Shown one piece after another: positions 55,334-62,737 of a stretch of 64,000 bases of DNA. The translations under genes were made by a program, and so were the position numbers. The DNA is taken from the NCBI RefSeq assembly GCF_026870175.2, contig NZ_CP113977.2, positions 3,658,001 to 3,722,000 on the forward strand, given 5' to 3'. Source of the DNA: Flavobacterium aestivum. Lineage in GTDB: Bacteria; Bacteroidota; Bacteroidia; Flavobacteriales; Flavobacteriaceae. Position 1 is the stretch's first letter. Each line of letters starts with the position of its first letter. Under the pieces are notes generated by a model. The model was not told where the DNA came from and made no database searches. It saw nothing but the letters and a program-made list of their open reading frames with translations.

Positions 55334-56218
55334 ATGAAAAAAAAATTATTACTATTAGCATTCTTACCATTTATGATTTCTTGCCAAGAAAAATTTAACA
55401 CGAAAGATGAACAAAGTTTCAAAATTTCGAGAGAAAAAATTGAAAAAGATCTCAATCAGAGCGAAAAAACAGATTTAGAAAAAGCAATGCGTGTAATTGC
55501 ATTAGAAGCAATGCGATTAAAATGGGAAGAACCCCAAAATTACGAGGGAAAATCATTTAATAAAATATCTTTAGAAATGATAGACGGTTTTTCCTATTCA
55601 TCAGTTATCGATTTAGCAGAAGATATTTTAAAGAATAGAAATAAAAAAGAAATTGAAAATTTAACTAAAGAAATAGATAGCTTAAATCTTCAAAAAAATG
55701 GATTTCTAAGTGCTCAAAAATCACTTAATGTTTTTAAAATCAATTCTCTAAAAATAAATAAAACAGACTTTTTTGATGAAATGGTTCCTGAGTTAGAAAT
55801 TGATTATCAATATATTGGAAAAGACAAACTTATAGGAACAAAAACAATACAATTTGAAGTCCGAATAAAATCTAAAAATGAGATTATCAAATCCGAAAGT
55901 GTTAGCTACGGAAACGATGATAGTATTTTGGAAAATGGTGAAACCATAACTAAACATATCATTTTTAGCCAAACCAAAGAAACAAATCCTAAATTGTGGA
56001 ACGCACAAAAATACCCTATCGAAAATCCAAAACTTTCTGATTATGACCTGGATTTAAAAGTTAGCGTTTTAAGCTTAGTCCTTAAAGGAAAAAAGGTTGA
56101 AATGCCCAAGATGGATATTTCTCAAATAGATGAGAAGATTAAAAATAATCAAGAAAGAATAAATGAATTAAAAACTGTGAAAGGAACTCTAGACGAGTTA
56201 GAATTGACAGACCTATAA
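55334..56218 (+). CDS. DUF6694-like lipoprotein with coiled-coil segments
   Basis: A 294-residue lipoprotein (lipobox ending at Cys17 in LPFMISCQEK). The N-terminal part (about 20-100) has a pattern I associate with DUF6694 lipoproteins: SFKISREKIEKDL, then LEKAMRVIALEAM and DGFSYSSVIDLAEDIL. Two coiled-coil stretches follow, NKKEIENLTKEIDSLN (about 98-113) and DEKIKNNQERINELK (about 267-281), flanking a middle beta region. The family name is from memory and the role is unknown. It follows the small membrane protein by 6 bases. Confidence 0.75.
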   Translation: MKKKLLLLAFLPFMISCQEKFNTKDEQSFKISREKIEKDLNQSEKTDLEKAMRVIALEAMRLKWEEPQNYEGKSFNKISLEMIDGFSYSSVIDLAEDILKNRNKKEIENLTKEIDSLNLQKNGFLSAQKSLNVFKINSLKINKTDFFDEMVPELEIDYQYIGKDKLIGTKTIQFEVRIKSKNEIIKSESVSYGNDDSILENGETITKHIIFSQTKETNPKLWNAQKYPIENPKLSDYDLDLKVSVLSLVLKGKKVEMPKMDISQIDEKIKNNQERINELKTVKGTLDELELTDL

Positions 56219-56383
56219 AAAACTTCTGCTAACAAGGATAGCAACAAATTAATATTGTCCCTAAAGAAGTTCTATTAAAGATTGGTTTGAATAAAACTAA
56301 GACTACCAGCAACAAGCTTTAAAAGATATTATTGGCAATTATAAAATATTTTCAAAAATTCAAAAAGGATTGCATCCTATTGT

Positions 56384-56391
56384 TACCTTTG
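56384..56391 (+). promoter_or_regulatory. Flavobacterial -7 box, prmA
   Basis: TACCTTTG, a full match to TAnnTTTG, 15 bases before ATG 56407. It supports that start over an upstream in-frame TTG at 56332. Confidence 0.6.
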
Positions 56392-56406
56392 CAAAAAATT
56401 TTAAAC

Positions 56407-57240
56407 ATGTCAAATATTTATATTGGGTATCATTTTACAATAGAACCAAAAGAGTTGGGGTCGGAAATTTTAATTGCTGAATTGGGTGAAAAAGCCTTTG
56501 AAAGCTTTACAGAAACCGAAACAGGAATTTCTGCCTTTGTACAAAAAGATCTTTGGGACGAGACAATATTAGATGGTATTCAAATTTTAGAATCAGAGGA
56601 GTTCAAAATCGATTATACTTTTGAAGAAATCGAACAAGTGAATTGGAATGAAGAATGGGAAAAAAACTTTGAACCAATAGATGTAGAAGGAAATTGTCAT
56701 GTCCGTGCTCCTTTTCATCCAAAAACCAATGCCCAATTTGATATAGTTATCGAACCAAAAATGAGTTTTGGTACAGGTCATCATGAAACTACACACATGA
56801 TGATTCAGCATTTATTAGAAATGGATGTTACTGGTATGAAAACACTCGACATGGGTTGTGGAACTGCAATTCTTGCAATTCTTGCCGAAATGAAAGGTGC
56901 TCAACCAATAGATGCTATTGATATTGACAATTGGTGCTATTTGAACTCTATAGAAAATGCCGAGCGCAACAATTGTAAGCATATTACCGTTTATGAAGGT
57001 GATGCCGCTTTATTAAAAGATAAAAAATACGATTTGATCATTGCCAACATTAACAGAAACATTTTGCTAAACGATATGCAAAGTTATGTAGATTGTCTTA
57101 ATCCAAAAGGAACCATTTTATTTAGCGGATTTTACGAAGAAGACATCCCATATATCGATGCTTCATGTACTGAAAAAGGGTTGACATATGTTAAAAAGTT
57201 TCAAAAAAACAACTGGGTATCAATAAAATACGTAAATTAG
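56407..57240 (+). CDS. prmA: Ribosomal protein L11 methyltransferase
   Basis: Methylates ribosomal protein L11. The start is set at ATG 56407 (277 residues, MSNIYIGYHFTIEP) because the promoter box lies 15 bases before it; the frame extends 25 codons further up to a TTG whose sequence is not PrmA-like. The AdoMet-binding motif I is TLDMGCGTAILAI, preceded by the family motif PKMSFGTGHHETT. The NPPF-like catalytic motif appears as IIANINRN. It is the first gene of a prmA-clpS pair. Confidence 0.95.
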   Translation: MSNIYIGYHFTIEPKELGSEILIAELGEKAFESFTETETGISAFVQKDLWDETILDGIQILESEEFKIDYTFEEIEQVNWNEEWEKNFEPIDVEGNCHVRAPFHPKTNAQFDIVIEPKMSFGTGHHETTHMMIQHLLEMDVTGMKTLDMGCGTAILAILAEMKGAQPIDAIDIDNWCYLNSIENAERNNCKHITVYEGDAALLKDKKYDLIIANINRNILLNDMQSYVDCLNPKGTILFSGFYEEDIPYIDASCTEKGLTYVKKFQKNNWVSIKYVN

Positions 57241-57283
57241 ATAAAGTTTTTTTATTATTAACCGGAGTACAAAACCTAAGAAT

Positions 57284-57559
57284 ATGAGTACAAAAGAAAA
57301 AATAAGAGAAAGAGCAAAAGTAGAAGATGTAACTACAATCAATAACGAAATAATAGTGTATAATGATGATGTAAACACTTTTGATCACGTTATTGAAACC
57401 TTAATTAGGGTTTGTGGTCACACTGCAATTCAAGCTGAACAATGTTCACTAATAGTACACTACAATGGAAAATGCACCGTAAAAACCGGTGAATATGACA
57501 AATTAAAAGTACAATGCACTAGATTACTCGCAGCCGGCTTAAATGCCGAAATAATCTAA
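57284..57559 (+). CDS. clpS: ATP-dependent Clp protease adaptor ClpS
   Basis: A 91-residue adaptor that delivers N-degron substrates to ClpAP-type proteases. The motif IVYNDDVNTFDHVIETL (about 24-40) includes the conserved N-D-D substrate-pocket residues, and GHTAIQAEQCSLIVHYNGKCTVKTG matches the core that holds the second half of the pocket. It lies 43 bases after prmA and ends at a terminator. Confidence 0.93.
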   Translation: MSTKEKIRERAKVEDVTTINNEIIVYNDDVNTFDHVIETLIRVCGHTAIQAEQCSLIVHYNGKCTVKTGEYDKLKVQCTRLLAAGLNAEII

Positions 57560-57593
57560 GCTACAATACCATTCCAAAAATGAGTTTTTGATA

Positions 57594-57638
57594 AAACCTA
57601 TTTAAGATGTTACCAATCTTAAACAGGTTTTTTTTTTG
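57594..57638 (+). terminator. Terminator of prmA-clpS
   Basis: Fifteen-base arms (57594-57608 and 57616-57630) with one mismatch and a 7-base loop, followed by a T-run of about ten. Confidence 0.9.
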
Positions 57639-57794
57639 CGAATATATTACCAAAACTACAAATTACTCTCAAGTTCAAAAAGTCTACCTAACAATAGTCT
57701 AATAAATACAGTAGTCTAAAATCTCACAATTATTAAATATCTATAACAATCTATAAATAATCAACAAAAAATATAACAATATCTATAATTCTTC

Positions 57795-57802
57795 TATATT
57801 TG
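57795..57802 (+). promoter_or_regulatory. Flavobacterial -7 box, sterol desaturase-family gene
   Basis: TATATTTG, 18 bases before ATG 57821. It includes the in-frame TTG at 57800. Confidence 0.55.
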
Positions 57803-57820
57803 AAAAAAAATATACCCCAA

Positions 57821-59092
57821 ATGGAAGAATACGGTAAAATTTTAGTTTTTGTTATGCCTATTTTTTTGATCTTAATTATAATCGAAAAAATATATGGTCA
57901 TTATAAAGGAGAAGATACTTCTCCAAATATGGATTCGGTTTCCAGTATCAGCTCAGGAATGATCAATTCGGTCAAAGATGTTTTAGGACTTAGTATTACG
58001 CTTGTATCGTATGAATGGTTCGAAACCAAGTTTGCCTTGATGCATTTAGAAGCCAATGTTTTGGCATATATCATTGGGTTCATAGTTATTGATTTTTATG
58101 GTTATTGGAGCCATCGTTTATCGCATCAAATTAACTTTTTATGGAACAAACATGCCATTCATCATAGTAGTGAGGAGTTTAATCTAGCTTGTGCTTTGAG
58201 ACAAACGGTTTCCAGCTTTGTCAATCTTTTTACTTTTTTATTGATTCCGGCAGCATTATTGGGAGTACCACCAAAAGTAATAGCAATCACACTTCCTATC
58301 CATTTATTTTTACAATTTTGGTACCATACCAAACACATCAAAAAAATGGGTTTTCTGGAAAAAATACTAGTTACTCCCTCCCACCACCGTGTGCATCATG
58401 CGATCAATCCTATTTACATGGATAGAAACCATTCGCAAATATTCATTATTTGGGATAAAATATTTGGCACATTTCAAGAAGAATTAGATACTGTACCTCC
58501 AGTTTTTGGCATTACGAGACCTGCTCTAACGTGGAATCCGGTACGAATTAACTTTCAGCATCTTTGGTTACTAATTACTGATGCTTGGCGTGCCGAAAAA
58601 TGGATAGACAAACTTACCATTTGGTTCAAACCTACTGGTTGGAGACCGGAAAATTTTGAAGAAAAATACCCTGTAAACAAAATTACAGATGTCTATGCGT
58701 TTGAAAAATATGGCACACAACATTCCAATAAATTAATGTACTGGTCAATTTTTCAAGCCATAATTACTTTATTATTCATCACGTATATGTACAACTCAAT
58801 AGCAATTATTGGTTTACCAAATGTATTTATATATGGTGCCTTTATTTTCGTAACCGTTTACAGTTATACAGAATTGATGGATGCCCGAAAAATTTCATTG
58901 CTTTGGGAAGGAATTCGCTTTCTATTTGGCATTGCTATTATTGTTTATCTTGGTGATTGGTTTGGAATGAATAATCTTTTCCCTTACGCCAGTTTCATTA
59001 TTACGGGATACCTCGTTCTGTCATTATTTGTGACTATTTATTTTATAAGCACAAATTTTGATGCCAAAAAAGCTATTGTGACAATCTCTTAA
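57821..59092 (+). CDS. Fatty-acid hydroxylase/sterol desaturase family, alkylglycerol monooxygenase-like
   Basis: A 423-residue integral membrane di-iron oxygenase. Start at ATG 57821; the frame opens at TTG 57800 inside the promoter box. The histidine motifs are H98-x3-H102 (SHRLSH), H111-xx-HH (HAIHH) and H189-xx-HH (HRVHH), plus a His-rich WYHTKH. Four N-terminal helices precede or span them. Unlike the short (about 300-residue) desaturases it has a C-terminal extension with a GWRP motif and about four more helices, the layout of alkylglycerol monooxygenase (AGMO). The next gene, 8 bases on, is a lysoplasmalogenase-like protein, which supports an ether-lipid role. Confidence 0.85.
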   Translation: MEEYGKILVFVMPIFLILIIIEKIYGHYKGEDTSPNMDSVSSISSGMINSVKDVLGLSITLVSYEWFETKFALMHLEANVLAYIIGFIVIDFYGYWSHRLSHQINFLWNKHAIHHSSEEFNLACALRQTVSSFVNLFTFLLIPAALLGVPPKVIAITLPIHLFLQFWYHTKHIKKMGFLEKILVTPSHHRVHHAINPIYMDRNHSQIFIIWDKIFGTFQEELDTVPPVFGITRPALTWNPVRINFQHLWLLITDAWRAEKWIDKLTIWFKPTGWRPENFEEKYPVNKITDVYAFEKYGTQHSNKLMYWSIFQAIITLLFITYMYNSIAIIGLPNVFIYGAFIFVTVYSYTELMDARKISLLWEGIRFLFGIAIIVYLGDWFGMNNLFPYASFIITGYLVLSLFVTIYFISTNFDAKKAIVTIS

Positions 59093-59100
59093 ATAACTCT

Positions 59101-59772
59101 ATGAAATCATCTTTACTTCTTAAAATTTATATCAGTTTTACAAGCCTCTATCTTATTATCCTTTTTCTCGAATTAGACGGATTCGATTGGTATATGAAAC
59201 CAGTCTTACTACCAATTCTATTAGCGGCAGTTGCTGTTTCCGAAAGTTTTCCCACCAAAAAAATTCTTTTAACAGCGTTGACTTTTTCATGGATTGGCGA
59301 TATTATACTCTTATTTACAGACCGAGGCGAGCTGTATTTCATATTCGGACTAGTGGCTTTCCTCCTGTCTCATCTGGTTTATATACTTCTTTTCAGCAAA
59401 CAGCAAAACACCAGAATCAATGAAAAAAAAGAGATCTTTTGGTTGGGAATTTTAGCAATAATCGCCTATTTCTTTATCATGATTGACACTTTATTCCCTA
59501 AACTGGGTGAATTAAAAATTCCTGTTATAGTCTATGCGGTTGTGATAACCACTATGCTTTTCTTTGCTTTTAAAGGCAGTTTAAAATGGGCTACTCCGGC
59601 TAACAATTATATTCTTATTGGAGCTATTGTATTTGTCAGTTCGGATAGTATTTTAGCTTTCAATAAATTTTATACTCCAATAGCACATGCCTCTTTTTAT
59701 ATTATGCTTACATATTGTTTAGCACAATATTTAATAGTATCAGGAATTTTAAAGTTGAATGGGGCTAAATAA
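59101..59772 (+). CDS. YhhN/TMEM86-family lysoplasmalogenase-like protein
   Basis: A 223-residue integral membrane protein with seven or eight helices. The family pattern is clear: YMKPVLLPILLAA (near 41-53), LTFSWIGDIILLF with the conserved Asp (about 60-72), and GLVAFLLSHLVYILLF with the conserved His. Members such as TMEM86B hydrolyse the vinyl ether bond of lysoplasmalogens. The activity of bacterial members is less well known. It lies 8 bases after the AGMO-like gene and must be on the same transcript. A more distant relative may lie beside ligA. Confidence 0.88.
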   Translation: MKSSLLLKIYISFTSLYLIILFLELDGFDWYMKPVLLPILLAAVAVSESFPTKKILLTALTFSWIGDIILLFTDRGELYFIFGLVAFLLSHLVYILLFSKQQNTRINEKKEIFWLGILAIIAYFFIMIDTLFPKLGELKIPVIVYAVVITTMLFFAFKGSLKWATPANNYILIGAIVFVSSDSILAFNKFYTPIAHASFYIMLTYCLAQYLIVSGILKLNGAK

Positions 59773-59784
59773 GTTTTATACACC

Positions 59785-59887
59785 GTCATTGCGAGGAACG
59801 AAGCAATCCCATATCGTATTTCCAAACCAATGATTTGCTCAGATTGGTTGTTCTGGCTAGTGAGATTGCTTCGTTCCTCGCAAAGAC
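59785..59887. repeat. Palindromic dispersed repeat with 24-bp arms
   Basis: Arms 59785-59808 and 59864-59887 are reverse complements at 23 of 24 bases (core GCGAGGAACGAAGCAATC). An inner hairpin (AACCAAT/ATTGGTT) lies between. I know this core as a repeat in many unrelated bacteria. It occupies the gap between two convergent genes, and its own translation gives a spurious minus-strand frame. Confidence 0.85.
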
Positions 59888-59999
59888 CTTGCATGTGTGT
59901 TTTGCTGACGGGTTTCTTCTCGTCTTTTGCGAAAAACAATTTTAAAAACACTTAACTTACTAATGTTGATTTCTATCCTTCACATCATATTAATCCAAA

Positions 60000-60037
60000 A
60001 AAAAAGCATTTCTCAGTTATAAGAAATGCTTTTTTTA
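60000..60037 (-). terminator. Terminator of the YeeE/YedE pair
   Basis: Perfect arms of about 12 bases (AAAAGCATTTCT from 60002 and AGAAATGCTTTT from 60022) with an 8-base loop and A/T runs on both sides, 20 bases past the stop at 60057. Confidence 0.85.
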
Positions 60038-60056
60038 TAGAAAAATTTTTTAGTGA

Positions 60057-60470
60057 TTAATGAGGCAATTTATTTTTTAAAGCACCATAAATAATAGTCC
60101 CAATCAGTGCACCAATTAATACAATAATCACAGGCATAAATCCAGCTCCAATCAAAATAAAAATAGGACCAGGACAAGAACCCACTAATGCCCAACCTAA
60201 TCCAAAGGAAATACCTCCCACCAAATATCTGACAGAATTATTTTCCTTATCCAAGATTTCAATAGGCATACCTTTGATGTCTTTGATATTTTTTCTTTTA
60301 ATTATCTGAATGCCTACAATTCCAGTCGCTACAGCAACCCCAATAATCCCATACATATGGAAAGATTGAAATTGAAACATTTCATAAATGCGATACCAAG
60401 AAACTGCTTCAGATTTGGTAAGAACGATTCCAAAAAGAAATCCAACGAGAAAATATTTTAATATCCTCAT
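60057..60470 (-). CDS. YeeE/YedE-family half transporter, DUF6691 type
   Basis: A 137-residue membrane protein with about four helices. The motif VGGISFGLGWALVGSCPGPIFILIGAG near residues 90-116 contains the conserved Cys of the YeeE/YedE (TsuA-like) fold. This is one half of the duplicated fold; the other half is the gene 3 bases upstream. The family imports thiosulfate or other sulfur species, but the substrate here is not shown. Both halves together should form one functional unit. Confidence 0.88.
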   Translation of the reverse strand: MRILKYFLVGFLFGIVLTKSEAVSWYRIYEMFQFQSFHMYGIIGVAVATGIVGIQIIKRKNIKDIKGMPIEILDKENNSVRYLVGGISFGLGWALVGSCPGPIFILIGAGFMPVIIVLIGALIGTIIYGALKNKLPH

Positions 60471-60473
60471 AAT

Positions 60474-61031
60474 TTAAAAAAGTAAGGGTAATATAAAATG
60501 AGCCATAATTAATCCGCCAATAAAGAAACCTATAACAGCTTTAAGCGAAGGCAATTGCAAATTACTTAATCCAGAAATAGCATGTCCAGATGTACATCCG
60601 CCTGCATAGCGTGTGCCAAAACCGATTAAGATTCCGCCAATAAGCAGAATAAAAATACTTTTGGGTGATTCCCAAATTTTATGTCCAAATAATGCATCCG
60701 GCATTAATTTACCATTGGGAGCATCAATTCCCATTTGGGAAAGTTGCTCTATCGTTTTGGGATTAATATCAATATTAGAAGGATCTCCCATAAAATGAAC
60801 CGCCACAAAACCTCCAGCCATAGCGCCTAGTACTACCAGAAAATTCCAACGGTTAGCTTTCCAGTCAATATCAAAATATTCTATATTTTTTCCTAATCCA
60901 GTCATTGAGCATAAAGACTGAAGATTAGTCGACATACCGAAATTCTTTCCGAAATAAATCAGTAAAAGCATAACCATACCGATTAAAAAGCCCGAAACAT
61001 ACCAAGGCCATGTTTGAAAAATAATATTCAT
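60474..61031 (-). CDS. YeeE/YedE-family half transporter (first half)
   Basis: A 185-residue membrane protein. The start is ATG 61031; an in-frame TTG at 61070 is less likely, because the promoter box lies between the two. Four or five helices include GFGTRYAGGCTSGHAISGLSNL, the canonical YeeE/YedE motif with the conserved Cys in GGCTSG. It pairs with the shorter second half 3 bases downstream. It is divergent from the small lipoprotein gene. The role in sulfur-compound uptake is by family only. Confidence 0.88.
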   Translation of the reverse strand: MNIIFQTWPWYVSGFLIGMVMLLLIYFGKNFGMSTNLQSLCSMTGLGKNIEYFDIDWKANRWNFLVVLGAMAGGFVAVHFMGDPSNIDINPKTIEQLSQMGIDAPNGKLMPDALFGHKIWESPKSIFILLIGGILIGFGTRYAGGCTSGHAISGLSNLQLPSLKAVIGFFIGGLIMAHFILPLLF

Positions 61032-61047
61032 AGTTTTTCTTTTTGAG

Positions 61048-61055
61048 CAAAGATA
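61048..61055 (-). promoter_or_regulatory. Flavobacterial -7 box, YeeE/YedE pair
   Basis: Minus strand TATCTTTG, 16 bases before ATG 61031. It supports that start. Confidence 0.55.
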
Positions 61056-61212
61056 AAAAGGTAAAAGCAATCCTAATGTGAGAAATGTTACATTTGCAAA
61101 AAATAATCTCAGTCACAAAGTGCAATGTCCAACCAAATGATAATTACATTTTGATTATTTTTGAAACAGCAGTTTAACTTTTAAATTTAGAATCCTAATT
61201 AACCTAGAGAAT

Positions 61213-61665
61213 ATGAAAAAAACAATTCTTTTTATTGCTTTACTACTTGTTATAACTTCTTGCGGAAGTATTAAATCAACAATAAAAAACGTAGACAACA
61301 ACGCTCCTGTACCTGTTTTAGGCAAAAATAATTCCTTTGTAATTACAGAATACAGTAAAGACAAAAAGTATGGTTATGACAAAGATTACCCAATCAATAT
61401 CTACTATCGAGGTACCAGAAACGATACCATTAACCAAAAATATTTCTTGAATGCATTGGCAGGCCCAAAAGGAGAAAAGATCACTTATACCCGATTGGAA
61501 AACTGCTGTCCTTTTCCATCAAAAAACAATGAAATGGGTGCTGGCTTTCTAAATGTGTACGAATTGAAATGGGAAGGTCAAAAAAAACCGGTTATTTTGT
61601 ATTTAAACATCTACGAAAGAGGACGATTAATGGTTCCGTTTGGTCTTAGTTTGCAAAAAATGTAA
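61213..61665 (+). CDS. Small lipoprotein upstream of kdsA
   Basis: A 150-residue lipoprotein (lipobox ending at Cys17 in LLVITSCGSIKS). The mature part contains YGYDKDYPINIYYRGTRNDTINQKYFLNALAGPKGEKI, a Cys pair in ENCCPFPSKN and an all-beta end with VILYLNIYERGRLMVPFG. It is not an aldolase, although relatives next to kdsA may carry that name by position; I see no aldolase motif. The role is unknown. It is followed by 235 bases before kdsA, with a separate promoter for the latter. Confidence 0.8.
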   Translation: MKKTILFIALLLVITSCGSIKSTIKNVDNNAPVPVLGKNNSFVITEYSKDKKYGYDKDYPINIYYRGTRNDTINQKYFLNALAGPKGEKITYTRLENCCPFPSKNNEMGAGFLNVYELKWEGQKKPVILYLNIYERGRLMVPFGLSLQKM

Positions 61666-61871
61666 TTAAAACCTATACCGCCTTAACTGCGATTACTTCC
61701 ATAACTTTCATCATAATTGAAGTCTAGCCAACTCTGTTTGAAGAAGTATTCAATTTTAAAGCGATTTTTCTTTACTCAAAAAGACACTAACCAAGCAAAT
61801 AGCAGCTAATTTATAGTTTTTTTGGTTCAAAATTAATTTCAATTTGTAATTAGGAAATCGCAAAATCAAAC

Positions 61872-61879
61872 TACCTTTG
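61872..61879 (+). promoter_or_regulatory. Flavobacterial -7 box, kdsA
   Basis: TACCTTTG, 21 bases before ATG 61901, with a TTTG 25 bases upstream (61843-61846). It contains the in-frame TTG at 61877. Confidence 0.6.
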
Positions 61880-61900
61880 CACTTTCAAAAAAAACACACT

Positions 61901-62719
61901 ATGAACATACACAATATTCCACAAATCAAGCATACTGAGAGTGGTAACTTCTTTTTACTGGCTGGTCCATGCGCTATTGAAGGCGAAGAAATGGCAATGC
62001 GAATTGCAGAAAAATTAGTTGGCATTACAGATAAATTACAAATTCCTTATGTTTTCAAGGGTTCATTCAAGAAAGCTAACCGTTCCAGAATAGACAGTTT
62101 CTCTGGAATTGGAGACGAGAAAGCCCTTAAAATTTTACAAAAAGTATCACAAACTTTTGGTGTACCAACAGTTACCGATATCCACACTAATGAAGATGCT
62201 GCTATGGCTGCAGAATATGTAGATGTATTGCAAATTCCTGCTTTCTTAGTTCGTCAGACCGATTTAGTTGTGGCTGCCGCCAAAACCGGAAAAGTGGTTA
62301 ACTTGAAAAAAGGACAATTCATGAGTCCTGAGAGTATGAAACATGCCGTACAAAAAGTATTGGATTGCAGTAATCAAAACGTGATGGTAACAGACCGTGG
62401 TACTATGTTTGGTTACCAAGACATGATCGTAGATTACCGTGGTATTCCAACTATGCAACAATATGCAACAACTGTTCTGGATGTTACCCATTCATTACAA
62501 CAACCAAACCAAACAGCAGGAGTAACTGGAGGAAGACCAGATATGATTGAAACTGTTGCCAAAGCTGGAATTGCTGTAGGTGTAGATGGTATTTTTATTG
62601 AAACCCATTTTGACCCGGCTAATGCAAAAAGTGACGGTGCCAATATGCTGCACTTGGATTACTTCGAACCTTTAATGAATAAGTTGGTTGCCATTAGAAA
62701 AACCATAAATCAATTCTAA
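61901..62719 (+). CDS. kdsA: 3-deoxy-D-manno-octulosonate 8-phosphate synthase
   Basis: Makes KDO 8-phosphate from phosphoenolpyruvate and arabinose 5-phosphate for lipopolysaccharide. Start at ATG 61901 (272 residues); the frame opens at TTG 61877 inside the promoter. Motifs are LLAGPCAIEGEEMA, VFKGSFKKANRSR with the PEP-binding Lys, PTVTDIHTNEDA, QIPAFLVRQTDLV, NLKKGQFMSPE, TDRGTMFGYQD, DVTHSLQQPN and FIETHFDPANAKSDGANML. All are intact. It shows that the organism makes KDO. The OMP gene follows at 18 bases. Confidence 0.97.
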   Translation: MNIHNIPQIKHTESGNFFLLAGPCAIEGEEMAMRIAEKLVGITDKLQIPYVFKGSFKKANRSRIDSFSGIGDEKALKILQKVSQTFGVPTVTDIHTNEDAAMAAEYVDVLQIPAFLVRQTDLVVAAAKTGKVVNLKKGQFMSPESMKHAVQKVLDCSNQNVMVTDRGTMFGYQDMIVDYRGIPTMQQYATTVLDVTHSLQQPNQTAGVTGGRPDMIETVAKAGIAVGVDGIFIETHFDPANAKSDGANMLHLDYFEPLMNKLVAIRKTINQF

Positions 62720-62737
62720 AAAATTAAATTAAATACA

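Noticed and set aside
56332..56406. 25-codon N-terminal extension of prmA from TTG
   Set aside because: It spans the promoter box at 56384-56391 and is not PrmA-like.
59697..59951. Minus-strand open frame of 84 codons over the end of the lysoplasmalogenase-like gene
   Set aside because: Most of it is translation of the palindromic dispersed repeat and the opposite strand of a real gene; composition is not that of a protein.
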